Assembly: GCA_964647485.1 (NCBI GenBank)
Contig: CAZYHV010000004.1
Location: 139,567-203,566 of the forward strand
Direction: 5' to 3'
Source of the DNA: FW021-bin31 sp964647485
Lineage (GTDB): Bacteria > Bacteroidota > Bacteroidia > Chitinophagales > Chitinophagaceae
DNA length: 64,000 bases
A program made the position numbers and the translations under genes. The notes below the pieces were generated by a model that did not search any database, was not told the DNA's origin, and worked only from the letters and a program-made list of their open reading frames with translations. Each line of letters opens with the position of its first letter. The first letter of the stretch is position 1. This document shows, in pieces, positions 52,678 to 61,686 of the stretch.

Positions 52678-53290
52678 CATTTATCGGACACAATAGCCCG
52701 TACTACTAGCCAAAAAAGGAAAGTGCATGTCCCATGCATTTTATTTCTTTGTTGGCTCATGCAAGCTTCTACATAAGTCTAATGACTATGAGGAAGGATG
52801 GCCGCAAATTCTTCGACCGGCTGTACCTCACCGATTTGCTGATTTACTATTTGAAGTTTCTTTCCGGCAAAATCAATAAAAACTTCATCCCTGCCTCATA
52901 AGGTAACTTCATGGAATCTTTGACCCTGGTAAACCGCCGATGACGATGCTCCATAAATTGAGAATAACTATAAGGATTGCTGCGATGAAGCTCATACTCC
53001 CGATAATCATACCGGAAGGTAAAACCGGAATGTTGTCGCGCTTGATTCATCTTTTTGAAGAATTTCATCAGCATAATAACCTTATTATTACAGAACGAAC
53101 CGGAAAGAGGGCTTCGAGCACTTTGTTATCCATATGCTATAACATCTTAAAGGTTTGCTACAGGTTTTAAACGAGCCATATACTTATTCCAATTGATACC
53201 AAGCATTTTACCTATTTTACGATTGCTGAAACCGTCTTGATGCAGGGTAATGATTTGTTTTAAATCCATAGGGTTAAGTTGTTTGGCCAT
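52678..53290 (-). pseudogene. IS21-family transposase IstA remnant (multiple frameshifts and stops)
   Basis: Minus strand from 53290: MAKQLNPMDLKQIITLHQDG then FSNRKIGKMLGI (IstA HTH start), a stop after VANL, then MDNKVLEALF in another frame. A middle part in one frame is FTFRYDYREYELHRSN...HRRFTRVKDSMKLPYEAG. A shift then gives DEVFIDFAGKKLQIVNQQIG (first catalytic Asp), EEFAAILPHSH, a stop, TYVEACMSQQ and VRAIVSDK (second catalytic Asp, normally VPDN). The third acidic residue and istB are gone. This is a dead element. Confidence 0.82.
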
Positions 53291-53353
53291 AACGTATCTA
53301 CTTTTTTGAGGATACCATTTAGCATTTTTTATTAAACTCCTAGGGTGATTGAG

Positions 53354-53419
53354 GTGGCATGGTTAGAACCGAAACGATACAAACTCAATATAAATGAAGT
53401 GGCACGGTTAGAATCAAAA
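53354..53419. repeat. IS21-type terminal direct repeats
   Basis: GTGGCATGGTTAGAACCGAA (53354-53373) recurs as GTGGCACGGTTAGAATCAAA (53399-53418), 45 bp apart in the same orientation, just outside the istA start. Multiple terminal repeats are usual at IS21-family ends. The matching other end was not found, so the element is truncated. Confidence 0.65.
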
Positions 53420-53447
53420 TAACTACAGGATAATTGCTTTTAATAAA

Positions 53448-53481
53448 AAAGGGTAAAGTTTATAATGGAACTTTACCCTTT
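53448..53481. terminator. Terminator of the PpiD-like gene
   Basis: 13-bp perfect stem AAAGGGTAAAGTT / AACTTTACCCTTT (53448-53460 and 53469-53481) with an 8-nt loop; a T-run follows on the minus strand. It lies 40 bases after the PpiD-like stop. Confidence 0.85.
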
Positions 53482-53521
53482 GCCTTTAAAACTAATTTCT
53501 AATTATTCTTTTCACTCAATA

Positions 53522-55642
53522 TTATAGTCCAGGGAAAGAAAATCTACGGTCATCAATATCCGCCTGCTTCAATAATACATCCCTCAATTGAGAAGATATT
53601 TCTCTTCTCAGATTATTCCCTAGTTGTCCTTGAATTTGTTGTATAGCAGATGAATCTGCATGATTATTATATAAAGAATCAACACGAAGATAATATACTC
53701 CGTTTTCACCATAAACCGGTGTAGATAATTTCTTTTCAAAATTTTTATTAAAGGCAGCACCAACCACCTTAGGTTCAAACCCGGCATTTGGAATAAAAGG
53801 GGTCCCAAAACTAATTCCTGTAGCAACACTAATGGTATCACCTAATTTAGAAGCAATAGCTTGTAAATTATCTCCTTTTATTCTATTTGAAATAACCTCC
53901 CCTTTCTTATGTCTTCTTACAACGGCTTCAATTTGAGGTTTTACATCATTCAAAGGTGCTGTCCCTTTATCCGTAATATTCGTTAAAACAGCAATTACAT
54001 AACTATTAGGTAAAACAAAAACTTTAGAAACATCATTTTTCTCCGCATTAAAAGCCCAGTGAACAATATCCCTTGAGGATTCCAAATTATTTACCTGATA
54101 ACTTTCTGCTGTTAAATTGGAAGCTTTTTGAATATTTAAACCTTCTTTTTTAGCAGAAGATTCAAACTTATCCCTCGTTTCATTTAAACCCCTGAATTTA
54201 TTTGCTTCAGAATAAATAGCATTCTCTGTCGCTTGGCTAGGCTCCATACTCGTACTTAAGTAAGCAAATTTGTACCCTTTTTCTGCATCCTGCTTATTTA
54301 AAACTTTAATTACATGATATCCATATTGACTCTGAACAACACCGACAGCCCCTTTTTGATTTTCATTTGCAAATTGAATAAAATCATCCGGAATATTTGG
54401 ATTATTGGGTGTAATTACTAATTTTCCATCATTTTGTGCCTGTCCCTGTGTTGCAGTATTGATCATTTGAGAGAAATCAGCACCATTTTTTACCAAATTT
54501 TCTATGCTATCTACCTTAAAATGAGCAGCTGAATCAGAAATGCCCTGACTATTAACCAATAATTGTTGGATCTCAATTGAATCATATACATTTTTACTTC
54601 CTAAAAATTTTGCATAAATCAATTGATTGTTCTCAAAATATGGTCCATAAGTTTCTCCCGGAGCCAATTCCAATATGTTTTCTTTTACTGAAGATTGAAT
54701 CATACTCTCAGGAATATATCGATCTGCAAATGGAGTTTCAGAACTTCTTCCAATAAAGCCGGGGATTTCATCCTGATCTAAGGTATCCATCTGTGCTTTC
54801 AATGCATCCATTCTGTCAAATATTTTGGCAGAATCTTCCGACGAAGCTACTGCATCAAAGCTTACAAATTCTATAGTCCTATTCGCTTTAACCTGAAATT
54901 GCTCTTTATGTTTTGTCAAATACTTATTTAAATCCTCATTATTTATATTGACTGAAGAATCGGATACAGTAGAATAAGGAGCATTCACGAATGAAATATT
55001 AGAAAATTCATTTTGTTCTTTCAATTTTACTTCTGACAGCCATTTCGGAATATAAACTCCATTATTAATAAGAGAGGTAAACTTAGAAAGTTTAGAAGAA
55101 TTTCTTAGCATATCCTCCATCTGCATCCATTGCATCTTTTGCTGTAAGGCTTGTTGATTATTTGCAGGAGCATTTTTAACATTATTAATAAAAGTAATCA
55201 CTCTATTTGGATCAAATTCGCCAGTTTGAGGATTTTGGAAGCCCGGTATTTGTTTAATTCTAGGATCGGCATCCGCGGTAATCGTTAATGTCCTCAACTC
55301 TTCCGGAGAAAAAGCAATCCCCAATTTATCATACTCTCCTTGCAAAATTTGTTTCTGCACAAATTCTTGATAAACTTGTTCTTTAATACGATTTCTAGCC
55401 TCATCATTCATTTTTTCATCAGGATGTTGATTTCTATAGTTATTTTCTGCTTTCTTTATATCCTGCATATACTCTTTATATGGATAAGTTGTACCATTCA
55501 CAGAAACAACGTCCATATCCTTATTAAAAAAAGATTTAGGACCAACAAGTGCATCCATCAACAAGAATGCAACCAAACTGACACAAACTACGATAACAAC
55601 AGTTGTAGCATATTTTTCCCTTAAAGCCTGTATTACTGACAT
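53522..55642 (-). CDS. PpiD/SurA-type peptidyl-prolyl isomerase, membrane anchored
   Basis: 706 aa. One N-terminal membrane segment (~13-33: TTVVIVVCVSLVAFLLMDAL) after a short cytoplasmic part, then a SurA_N-like helical domain (~45-210) and a parvulin rotamase domain (IQQLLVNSQGISDSA ... GVVQSQYGYHVIKVL, ~355-455). A second, degenerate rotamase-like part may follow. A periplasmic chaperone for exported proteins, PpiD-like in layout. Divergent from the S41 peptidase across the candidate origin. Confidence 0.87.
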   Translation of the reverse strand: MSVIQALREKYATTVVIVVCVSLVAFLLMDALVGPKSFFNKDMDVVSVNGTTYPYKEYMQDIKKAENNYRNQHPDEKMNDEARNRIKEQVYQEFVQKQILQGEYDKLGIAFSPEELRTLTITADADPRIKQIPGFQNPQTGEFDPNRVITFINNVKNAPANNQQALQQKMQWMQMEDMLRNSSKLSKFTSLINNGVYIPKWLSEVKLKEQNEFSNISFVNAPYSTVSDSSVNINNEDLNKYLTKHKEQFQVKANRTIEFVSFDAVASSEDSAKIFDRMDALKAQMDTLDQDEIPGFIGRSSETPFADRYIPESMIQSSVKENILELAPGETYGPYFENNQLIYAKFLGSKNVYDSIEIQQLLVNSQGISDSAAHFKVDSIENLVKNGADFSQMINTATQGQAQNDGKLVITPNNPNIPDDFIQFANENQKGAVGVVQSQYGYHVIKVLNKQDAEKGYKFAYLSTSMEPSQATENAIYSEANKFRGLNETRDKFESSAKKEGLNIQKASNLTAESYQVNNLESSRDIVHWAFNAEKNDVSKVFVLPNSYVIAVLTNITDKGTAPLNDVKPQIEAVVRRHKKGEVISNRIKGDNLQAIASKLGDTISVATGISFGTPFIPNAGFEPKVVGAAFNKNFEKKLSTPVYGENGVYYLRVDSLYNNHADSSAIQQIQGQLGNNLRREISSQLRDVLLKQADIDDRRFSFPGL

Positions 55643-56444
55643 ATACGATTTTATTTAAAGATTGCAAAAATAGGATAAATAAACCTTTCCTACAATACTA
55701 TATGGTATAAGATTCAATTTGATAAAATAATTCTTTGAAATCCACCTTCTTTTTACTCCCCTTAAATGTCTAAAAGGATATTTGTTCTATAAATCTTTAA
55801 TACCTCTTTTAATATAATACTTCAATTTGAAATTCCGTTTGTTATCAAGTAAAACGTCTTATTAAACAGGTTCTAGTTAAAGCATTCTATAGATAATACT
55901 TATTCACAAACAGTTTATTATTAATATTTGAAATAGGCATGACTAAGGCATTTTCACCTTTAAGATATCCACACTTTTTGTGAATAAGAGTAGGATAATT
56001 AGAGTCTGAATGTGAAAGAAAGAGAAAGATTCAAAATAACTTCAACTTTATACCCAATTTAAAAAAAAATCCCATTTTGATTCACATGAAAAAAGGAGAA
56101 GTTCCATATCAAAGTAAAAAATTATTATTCAATTTCGTATTTATCCACATCTATGGAAAAAGTAGAAGATCAATACCTAAAAACCAAGCTGGAAAGTGAG
56201 TTGTAAAAATAAATACATGTGAATAACCTATGAATAACCATCCATCTAATATTTATATCTAAAAATACAAATAAAAGATAAATTTCTTTCCCACAAATCC
56301 ACACTCCTAATAGTAATAATAATTTCTTTTTAAAAGTATTTATTATAACTATTATGTTGATGAAGTTGTTGAAAGTCAATTAATTTCAAAAAGGTAAAAA
56401 AATAGTACCTTAGTCTTGCTTTTGATCGGATAAACAACATCATT
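55643..56444. other. Candidate chromosomal replication origin (oriC)
   Basis: An 802-bp, very AT-rich gap between divergent genes, with no ORF that looks real. Four perfect TTATNCACA DnaA boxes: 55900-55908 (+), 55979-55987 (-), 56141-56149 (+, TTATCCACA) and 56218-56226 (-). They form two inverted pairs with start-to-start spacings of 79 and 77 bp. Near matches: ATATCCACA at 55965-55973 and TATGAATAA at 56229-56237. Long A/T runs lie between the pairs and to the right. parS sites and mnmG are about 5.5 kb away. No dnaA gene is in the window. Confidence 0.65.
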
Positions 56445-58061
56445 ATGAAAAAAAGAACTTTAAAAATTGAATACCTGATACTTTTTCTCTTTATTTTTAT
56501 TGGGCTCAATGCTTGTAAAAAACACCACCATTCTTCAAATAATAATGACAAAAATGACTCCATTGCTGATTGGAGAGACGCAGATTCTTTGAAATATTAT
56601 ATTTGGCATATCAATGTTTCAGATGAAGATAAGCCAATTCCCTATTTAAAAAATTATGTTTTTGGATGGGTGCCTATGTATTATTGGGCAGATGATGTTC
56701 CGGATGATTTATCTTGGTCGGATGAAAAATATAATGGGACGACCTTAGGAGAGACAGGAACAAATTTAATGAATTCTATAGCTTCTTATTCTCCAAAATT
56801 TAATGGATCACCAAAAGATAGATACAGTTTTATTGATGTACAGGGTTCCATTTCTCAAGAGCTTCAGGATGGAGTAAAAGGGGATTATGGTTATATGTTT
56901 GGTTTTGCACAGGATCCTGACGGAAATATTCATACGCTTATTGAATATGTTTATCCCGGTTCACCTGCAGCAACTCAGGGTATTAAACGAGGCGATGAAA
57001 TAACAGCTATTAACGGGAATTCCGATTTAAATTCCGGTACACAAAGTGGACGGCAGGAAATTGTTAAAGAATTATTACAGAGTAAGTCGGTTCAGCTGAA
57101 ATTAATCAAACCGGATAATACAGATTATTCGGTTAATCTGGATAAAGCAGATTACCATTTGAATCCGGTATTGTTCCATCATATATATACGGTTGGTGGA
57201 AAAAAGGTGGGATATTTCGTGTATAATACTTTTGTGGCTGTCGGTTCAGAAGGAAATAGCTCACGTGCAAAGGAGGAGATTGATACCGTTTTTGCCAAAT
57301 TTAAAAGTGCCGGTGTCAAAGAACTTATTGTTGATCTTAGATACAATGGTGGAGGATCCGTTGCTTCTACCGAATATTTAGATAATCTTATTGCTCCTGC
57401 TTCTGCCGTTGGAAAAGAAATGTACCAATATAAATATAATGCTGAATTAACGAGCTTTTTAAATGATCAGGAGAAAGACGTGAAAAATTCTTTTCTTGCG
57501 CCTATAAAGTTCCAGAAGGTGGATAATAACCTGGATCTAAATCGCGTATTTTTCATTGGATCAAGAGAAACTGCATCGGCAGCAGAGTTAACTATAAATA
57601 ATCTGAAGCCCTACATGGATGTACAATTGGTAGGGGATACCACTTACGGGAAACCTGTAGGTTTCTTTACCATACCTATAAAGTATGTTACTCGAAATGA
57701 TGGTTATCAACATGTTGCTGACATGTATGCTATTAATTTCAAATCAATCAATAGTGAAGGGGTCTCAGATTATTATGATGGTTTGGATCCTAATTTCGAA
57801 TTTCCCGGTTATTTAGGATTTAGGTGGGGAAAAAATGATCCGGTGATTAAATCCATTTTTCATAAAATTTCGGATGGAAGCTATTTAAATGTTGACGAAA
57901 TTTTGAGGAAACAAAATACAATGGCAAGAAAAGTACCTCAACCACAAAGAGCTAAATCTCTTATGAGAAAGTCCTCTTCTTTGAAGATTCACCATACCGG
58001 TCAATTTAATGGAATGGTAGATTATCAAAGAAGTAAGGACTTACGGCTTCATCTAAAATAG
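56445..58061 (+). CDS. S41-family (CtpA-like) peptidase lipoprotein
   Basis: 538 aa. Lipobox GLNAC (Cys24), followed by a His/Ser/Asn-rich linker. PDZ domain at ~140-235 (PGSPAATQGIKRGDEITAIN). Peptidase S41 domain with VDLRYNGGGSV, the catalytic Ser378 in ETASAAE and Lys403 in TTYGKPVG. A periplasm-facing C-terminal-processing type protease, often used in exported-protein turnover. C-terminal ~40 residues are basic. Confidence 0.9.
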   Translation: MKKRTLKIEYLILFLFIFIGLNACKKHHHSSNNNDKNDSIADWRDADSLKYYIWHINVSDEDKPIPYLKNYVFGWVPMYYWADDVPDDLSWSDEKYNGTTLGETGTNLMNSIASYSPKFNGSPKDRYSFIDVQGSISQELQDGVKGDYGYMFGFAQDPDGNIHTLIEYVYPGSPAATQGIKRGDEITAINGNSDLNSGTQSGRQEIVKELLQSKSVQLKLIKPDNTDYSVNLDKADYHLNPVLFHHIYTVGGKKVGYFVYNTFVAVGSEGNSSRAKEEIDTVFAKFKSAGVKELIVDLRYNGGGSVASTEYLDNLIAPASAVGKEMYQYKYNAELTSFLNDQEKDVKNSFLAPIKFQKVDNNLDLNRVFFIGSRETASAAELTINNLKPYMDVQLVGDTTYGKPVGFFTIPIKYVTRNDGYQHVADMYAINFKSINSEGVSDYYDGLDPNFEFPGYLGFRWGKNDPVIKSIFHKISDGSYLNVDEILRKQNTMARKVPQPQRAKSLMRKSSSLKIHHTGQFNGMVDYQRSKDLRLHLK

Positions 58062-58066
58062 AAATT

Positions 58067-58840
58067 TTAGAATTTGTAACTAAATCCTAAATCTAAATAG
58101 ATATTGTGCATTCCGAAAGTGAGCGCATCAAAATCCTTTTTGAAAATGTCATTTATTCCAAAACTGACATTTCCCAAAACGGCTAAGTGATTTCCTAAAA
58201 TATACTCTGCTCCCACTTGAGCTCCCCATTGGAATGCTCTTTCATCTTCGGAAAAATCATAAGCAGCTTTATTTCCATTTTGGAAATTAATCTTCGGTGC
58301 CGTAGGTTTTCCTTGTCTGAAATAACCATCAGTCACATAGCCGTCAAATTGCTCATCTAAAAGGTAAGATATAAACAATCCTCCATAAATATTCCAACGA
58401 TCATCAATAGAATAGACTGCAGAAACCGGTAACGTAAGATAAACATTTTTGACATTGGTTTTCACTTTTCCGGTAAAATAGCCTTTTACGCTTTGTCCGT
58501 CTTGGATAATTTCAGTAAAGTAATTTTTTACACTAGCTTGGGTTTTCATTCCTTTTCCTTCTACTGAAATACCAACTCTTAATCCCCATTTTTCTTCGGG
58601 AGTAAACCATTTGGTAGCGTTTCCTTCCAGTCCTAATTGCAGTGATGGATTGTATTTTTCAATCTTTCTTATAGATCCGGGAAATCCTAATGGACTACTT
58701 CCTCCAATACTAAAAAAGGCTTGTAATTCATAGTCCATGTGATTTTTAAAGAATCCTTCATCTTTTAATTGATTGTCCTGACCTAAAGCAAAACCGAAGG
58801 TGCAGCACATTGCTAATATTGTTATTGTTATATATTTCAT
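58067..58840 (-). CDS. Outer-membrane beta-barrel protein (PorT/OmpW-like)
   Basis: 257 aa. Signal peptide ending FALGQ at about residue 21. The rest has alternating-hydrophobic strands (LRVGISVEGKGMKTQA, LTLPVSAVYSIDDRWNIYGGLFISYLL, GAQVGAEYILGNHLAVLGNVSFGI) and a C-terminal Phe (YLDLGFSYKF), as in barrels inserted by BamA. Specific role not recognised. It is 32 bp after the PCMD-lipoprotein stop on the same strand. Confidence 0.75.
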   Translation of the reverse strand: MKYITITILAMCCTFGFALGQDNQLKDEGFFKNHMDYELQAFFSIGGSSPLGFPGSIRKIEKYNPSLQLGLEGNATKWFTPEEKWGLRVGISVEGKGMKTQASVKNYFTEIIQDGQSVKGYFTGKVKTNVKNVYLTLPVSAVYSIDDRWNIYGGLFISYLLDEQFDGYVTDGYFRQGKPTAPKINFQNGNKAAYDFSEDERAFQWGAQVGAEYILGNHLAVLGNVSFGINDIFKKDFDALTFGMHNIYLDLGFSYKF

Positions 58841-58872
58841 TTTTAAATTTTTTATGCTTCTTTAGAATATAT

Positions 58873-60015
58873 TTAATCTTCAGTTAATAATTGAACTTCG
58901 TCAATGTAGAGTTTACTACCTTTTGCTCCGTTGAATTGGTTTCCTTCTTTGCTTGATGTAAATACAATGGTATACATGTATTTTTTATTCGGATCGAAGG
59001 ATTTGTCCTCTTTGTATTTGAAAGGAATATAAAATTTGGTCCATTGATCTGTTTCTATACTTTGATCATCAGATAAATGGGCAATACCTACTATTTTTGG
59101 ACTGTCGAAAATGTGTGGAACTTGAAGATAATTATTATCATCATTACTTTTTTCAAAAAGAATAGCATAAGCATCCCAGGTATCTCTGCTTAATTTGGTA
59201 GGTTCATTATTTACTTCTAAATTATCTCCTGCCTTATATTTGAAAAATCCGGTTAGCGCCTTAGGGGCTTTGGTATGGTTATAAGGAAGCCCGAAGCGAG
59301 GGGATTTTACTGTGGGAAAATCTAATTTGAAAGTACCTATATAAAGATTTCCGGCAGCTAAGGGAGAGCCGAATGTTCCACCTAAGGGACCGGTTCCTTT
59401 CGTTTGTAGAACAACTCCTTTTCCTTCATAACCTGCAGTGGTTTGTGCTGTGGGATAAAAATCCGGCGTTAGTTTTTTGCCATCGGGAACCAGAGTAGCA
59501 GCCAATATATTGAATCCCGGATTTCCCGATCCCCAGTTTTTAATCGTATCAGATTTTCCATTCTTTTGGATAATATGATAAAATTCTTCATAATGACCTT
59601 CCGGGCTGGTAGTGTTGATCGTGTCTGCATTTTCAAAAGAAAAATTTACAATGGTATCTTGTCCCGCTATTTGAAAAGATACTTTATAAGTTTTTGTCCA
59701 GGCTCCGTCTTCTGAAGTGACCGTATAATTTTGAGAATGAGAAAAATTTAATGTTGTACCGTTTTCCGGCTGGATAGTTGCTCCGGGTGTAAGTTCAAAC
59801 TGAGGAGAGAATTCAAAGTTACCTACATAGTCTTTTTGTAGGTGAAAAAGAATGGTATTATTAGAAATCTCGGGATCTCCTTCTATTTCTGAAAGATCTT
59901 GTATGGATGCTGCTGTAATATCAGCCTCCATGTTGGCCGGTTCTTTCTTAATACAGGAAGAAAATAAAGTTGCTCCAAACAGAGCAAACGACAACAAAAT
60001 ATTATTTATTTTCAT
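58873..60015 (-). CDS. PCMD-domain lipoprotein
   Basis: 380 aa. Lipobox FSSC (Cys20). An N-terminal Ig-like part (~30-115) and a C-terminal PCMD (putative carbohydrate metabolism) domain with FSFENADTI, GYEGKGVVLQT, NLYIGTF, FGLPYNHTKAPKALTGFFKY and the final GAKGSKLYIDEVQLL. PCMD proteins are surface lipoproteins common in Bacteroidota glycan and barrel loci; their ligand is not known here. Likely cotranscribed with the barrel protein. Confidence 0.8.
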   Translation of the reverse strand: MKINNILLSFALFGATLFSSCIKKEPANMEADITAASIQDLSEIEGDPEISNNTILFHLQKDYVGNFEFSPQFELTPGATIQPENGTTLNFSHSQNYTVTSEDGAWTKTYKVSFQIAGQDTIVNFSFENADTINTTSPEGHYEEFYHIIQKNGKSDTIKNWGSGNPGFNILAATLVPDGKKLTPDFYPTAQTTAGYEGKGVVLQTKGTGPLGGTFGSPLAAGNLYIGTFKLDFPTVKSPRFGLPYNHTKAPKALTGFFKYKAGDNLEVNNEPTKLSRDTWDAYAILFEKSNDDNNYLQVPHIFDSPKIVGIAHLSDDQSIETDQWTKFYIPFKYKEDKSFDPNKKYMYTIVFTSSKEGNQFNGAKGSKLYIDEVQLLTED

Positions 60016-60060
60016 GAGGATTTTATTTAAACAATTGTTTAATTTTTTTTATTTGCGTCG

Positions 60061-60068
60061 CAAAGGTA
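60061..60068 (-). promoter_or_regulatory. -7 box of the PCMD-lipoprotein gene
   Basis: Minus-strand TACCTTTG, perfect TAnnTTTG, 45 bp before the ATG at 60015. No clear -33 TTTG. Confidence 0.45.
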
Positions 60069-60239
60069 CTGTTAAAATTGATTGAAAGTTCCTGTTTCCC
60101 TATTTTCTTCACATAAGATAAGATATCAATAATAAAATTGACTGATGGGGCAAGGATGAGATGACTTTTTAAAATAGTAAAGTATTACGAAATTTTTCTT
60201 TTTAGATAAAATTTTTTTAAGAACAGATAGATATAAAAA

Positions 60240-60270
60240 AAAAGGGATGACCGAGGAGGTCATCCCTTTT
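60240..60270 (-). terminator. Terminator of the secreted coiled-coil gene
   Basis: 13-bp perfect stem AAAAGGGATGACC / GGTCATCCCTTTT (60240-60252 and 60258-60270), 5-nt loop, long T-run on the minus strand; 20 bases after the gene's stop. The rest of the 60016-60290 gap holds the PCMD promoter and no gene. Confidence 0.9.
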
Positions 60271-60290
60271 CTCAAATAAGATATAATACA

Positions 60291-61568
60291 TCAAAATATT
60301 TTATATCTATATTTTATATTTTCTGTATTATTCTCTAGCTCATTAATATTTATAGAAGCTTTCATATCTGTAATTGCCTGTTTTTCAAGATTATCAAATT
60401 CTTGTTTTTTCTGTTTGACAATATTTTTGTCTGCCAGTCCGTTTTCTCTGGCGAGATCTAAAGCTTGGTTAACCTGATTGTGGTAACTGTTAATAAGACT
60501 GAAATATTCATTATAAAGATTTTCAAATCGTTGGGATTGCATTTCCAGGTCTTCCAGTTGATTATTGGCTTCTTTCAAGCTCAAGTTCTCACGTAGGAGT
60601 TGTTCGTAGTTCAATTTTCCATTCTTCGTATACTTTTTCTCCAAATCATCAAAAAACTTTTCTGCATTATTTTGATTAAAAGAGAGGAAATAACTATTCA
60701 AGGTAACTCCTATCGGTTCTCCACCTTTTTTTTGAGGTGGATCAAAGCCCAATGCACTAGCTGTAAACTGAAGATGTTGAAACATATTTTGCTGAAGCAT
60801 TGTGAGTTGGTCTTTGTTAAAATCTAACCCATTTTTGAATTTTTTATTGGCTTCATTGAGCGCTGTATAATAGCTCACATATTTATTTAATTCCTGCTCG
60901 AATTTATTGAGTGTTTTGGCATTGATGTGCTTATCATTTATACTCAGTGTATGAAAAAAAGTCATCACGGAATTGGCTATAGCCAAGGGAGGAGTAAGGG
61001 TGACAAGGCTTTTGAAAATAGGACTTTCTATAATAGAGTTTGTCGTATTGACAATCTTTTCGTTTCTTTTGCTTTTTCTTGATTTCCCCTTAAGAATGAC
61101 TGTCTTAACTAAATCGATGATTTTTTCATTGAAAGAAAAACCAAGTGCTTTACTTTCCGGATTATTCAGAGAAGTAATAAAGACATCTAAATTGTTAGAT
61201 GTGGTTCTGGATTTCAAATCAATAATTTTTCTGTTAAGCAGATAATAAGTCTTGGTTACCTTGATGAGATTGCTTTTCATCAATTTGTATTTCGTCTTAT
61301 TATCTATCTGTTTTCCTTGCAAAAGTCCTTGAATGGCCGTAGAATTTTGTTTTGCATTTTGTCTTAAATTCTTAAGATGTCTAGTTAAAATTTCCAAAGA
61401 AGTGTCTACGGTTTTGATTCTTTGATGTCGTTCAATTCCCGGGGAAATTGTATCTGTAGGTAAGATAATCGAATCTTGGACTTTTTCTTCATTATTTTTA
61501 TCCTGCGCTTGTAATAGTAGCGGACATAAAAGTAAAATAATAGAAAATAATGTTTTTAATTTAAACAT
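60291..61568 (-). CDS. Secreted helical/coiled-coil protein of unknown function
   Basis: 425 aa. Signal peptide MFKLKTLFSIILLLCPLLLQAQ. The mature protein is almost all helix, Lys/Asn/Gln rich, with a coiled coil near the end (NLSLKEANNQLEDLEMQSQRF and further). A short hydrophobic stretch LVTLTPPLAIANSVMTFF lies near residue 190. No Cys after the signal peptide and no enzyme motifs. I do not recognise the family. A -7 box TATTTTTG lies about 80 bases upstream (61648-61655, minus). Confidence 0.7.
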   Translation of the reverse strand: MFKLKTLFSIILLLCPLLLQAQDKNNEEKVQDSIILPTDTISPGIERHQRIKTVDTSLEILTRHLKNLRQNAKQNSTAIQGLLQGKQIDNKTKYKLMKSNLIKVTKTYYLLNRKIIDLKSRTTSNNLDVFITSLNNPESKALGFSFNEKIIDLVKTVILKGKSRKSKRNEKIVNTTNSIIESPIFKSLVTLTPPLAIANSVMTFFHTLSINDKHINAKTLNKFEQELNKYVSYYTALNEANKKFKNGLDFNKDQLTMLQQNMFQHLQFTASALGFDPPQKKGGEPIGVTLNSYFLSFNQNNAEKFFDDLEKKYTKNGKLNYEQLLRENLSLKEANNQLEDLEMQSQRFENLYNEYFSLINSYHNQVNQALDLARENGLADKNIVKQKKQEFDNLEKQAITDMKASININELENNTENIKYRYKIF

Positions 61569-61686
61569 AAGTAAATAGTATTCAATAAAGATTATTCAAT
61601 AATAATAAAAAAAGCATTAAACTTATCCAACTCAATATCCTTGGTTACAAAAATAATACCTTTTTTGTTTTGCTGCTTTTATTTTC

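Noticed and set aside
52678..53290. Functional transposase
   Set aside because: Several frameshifts and stops, loss of the third catalytic residue, no istB and only one end.
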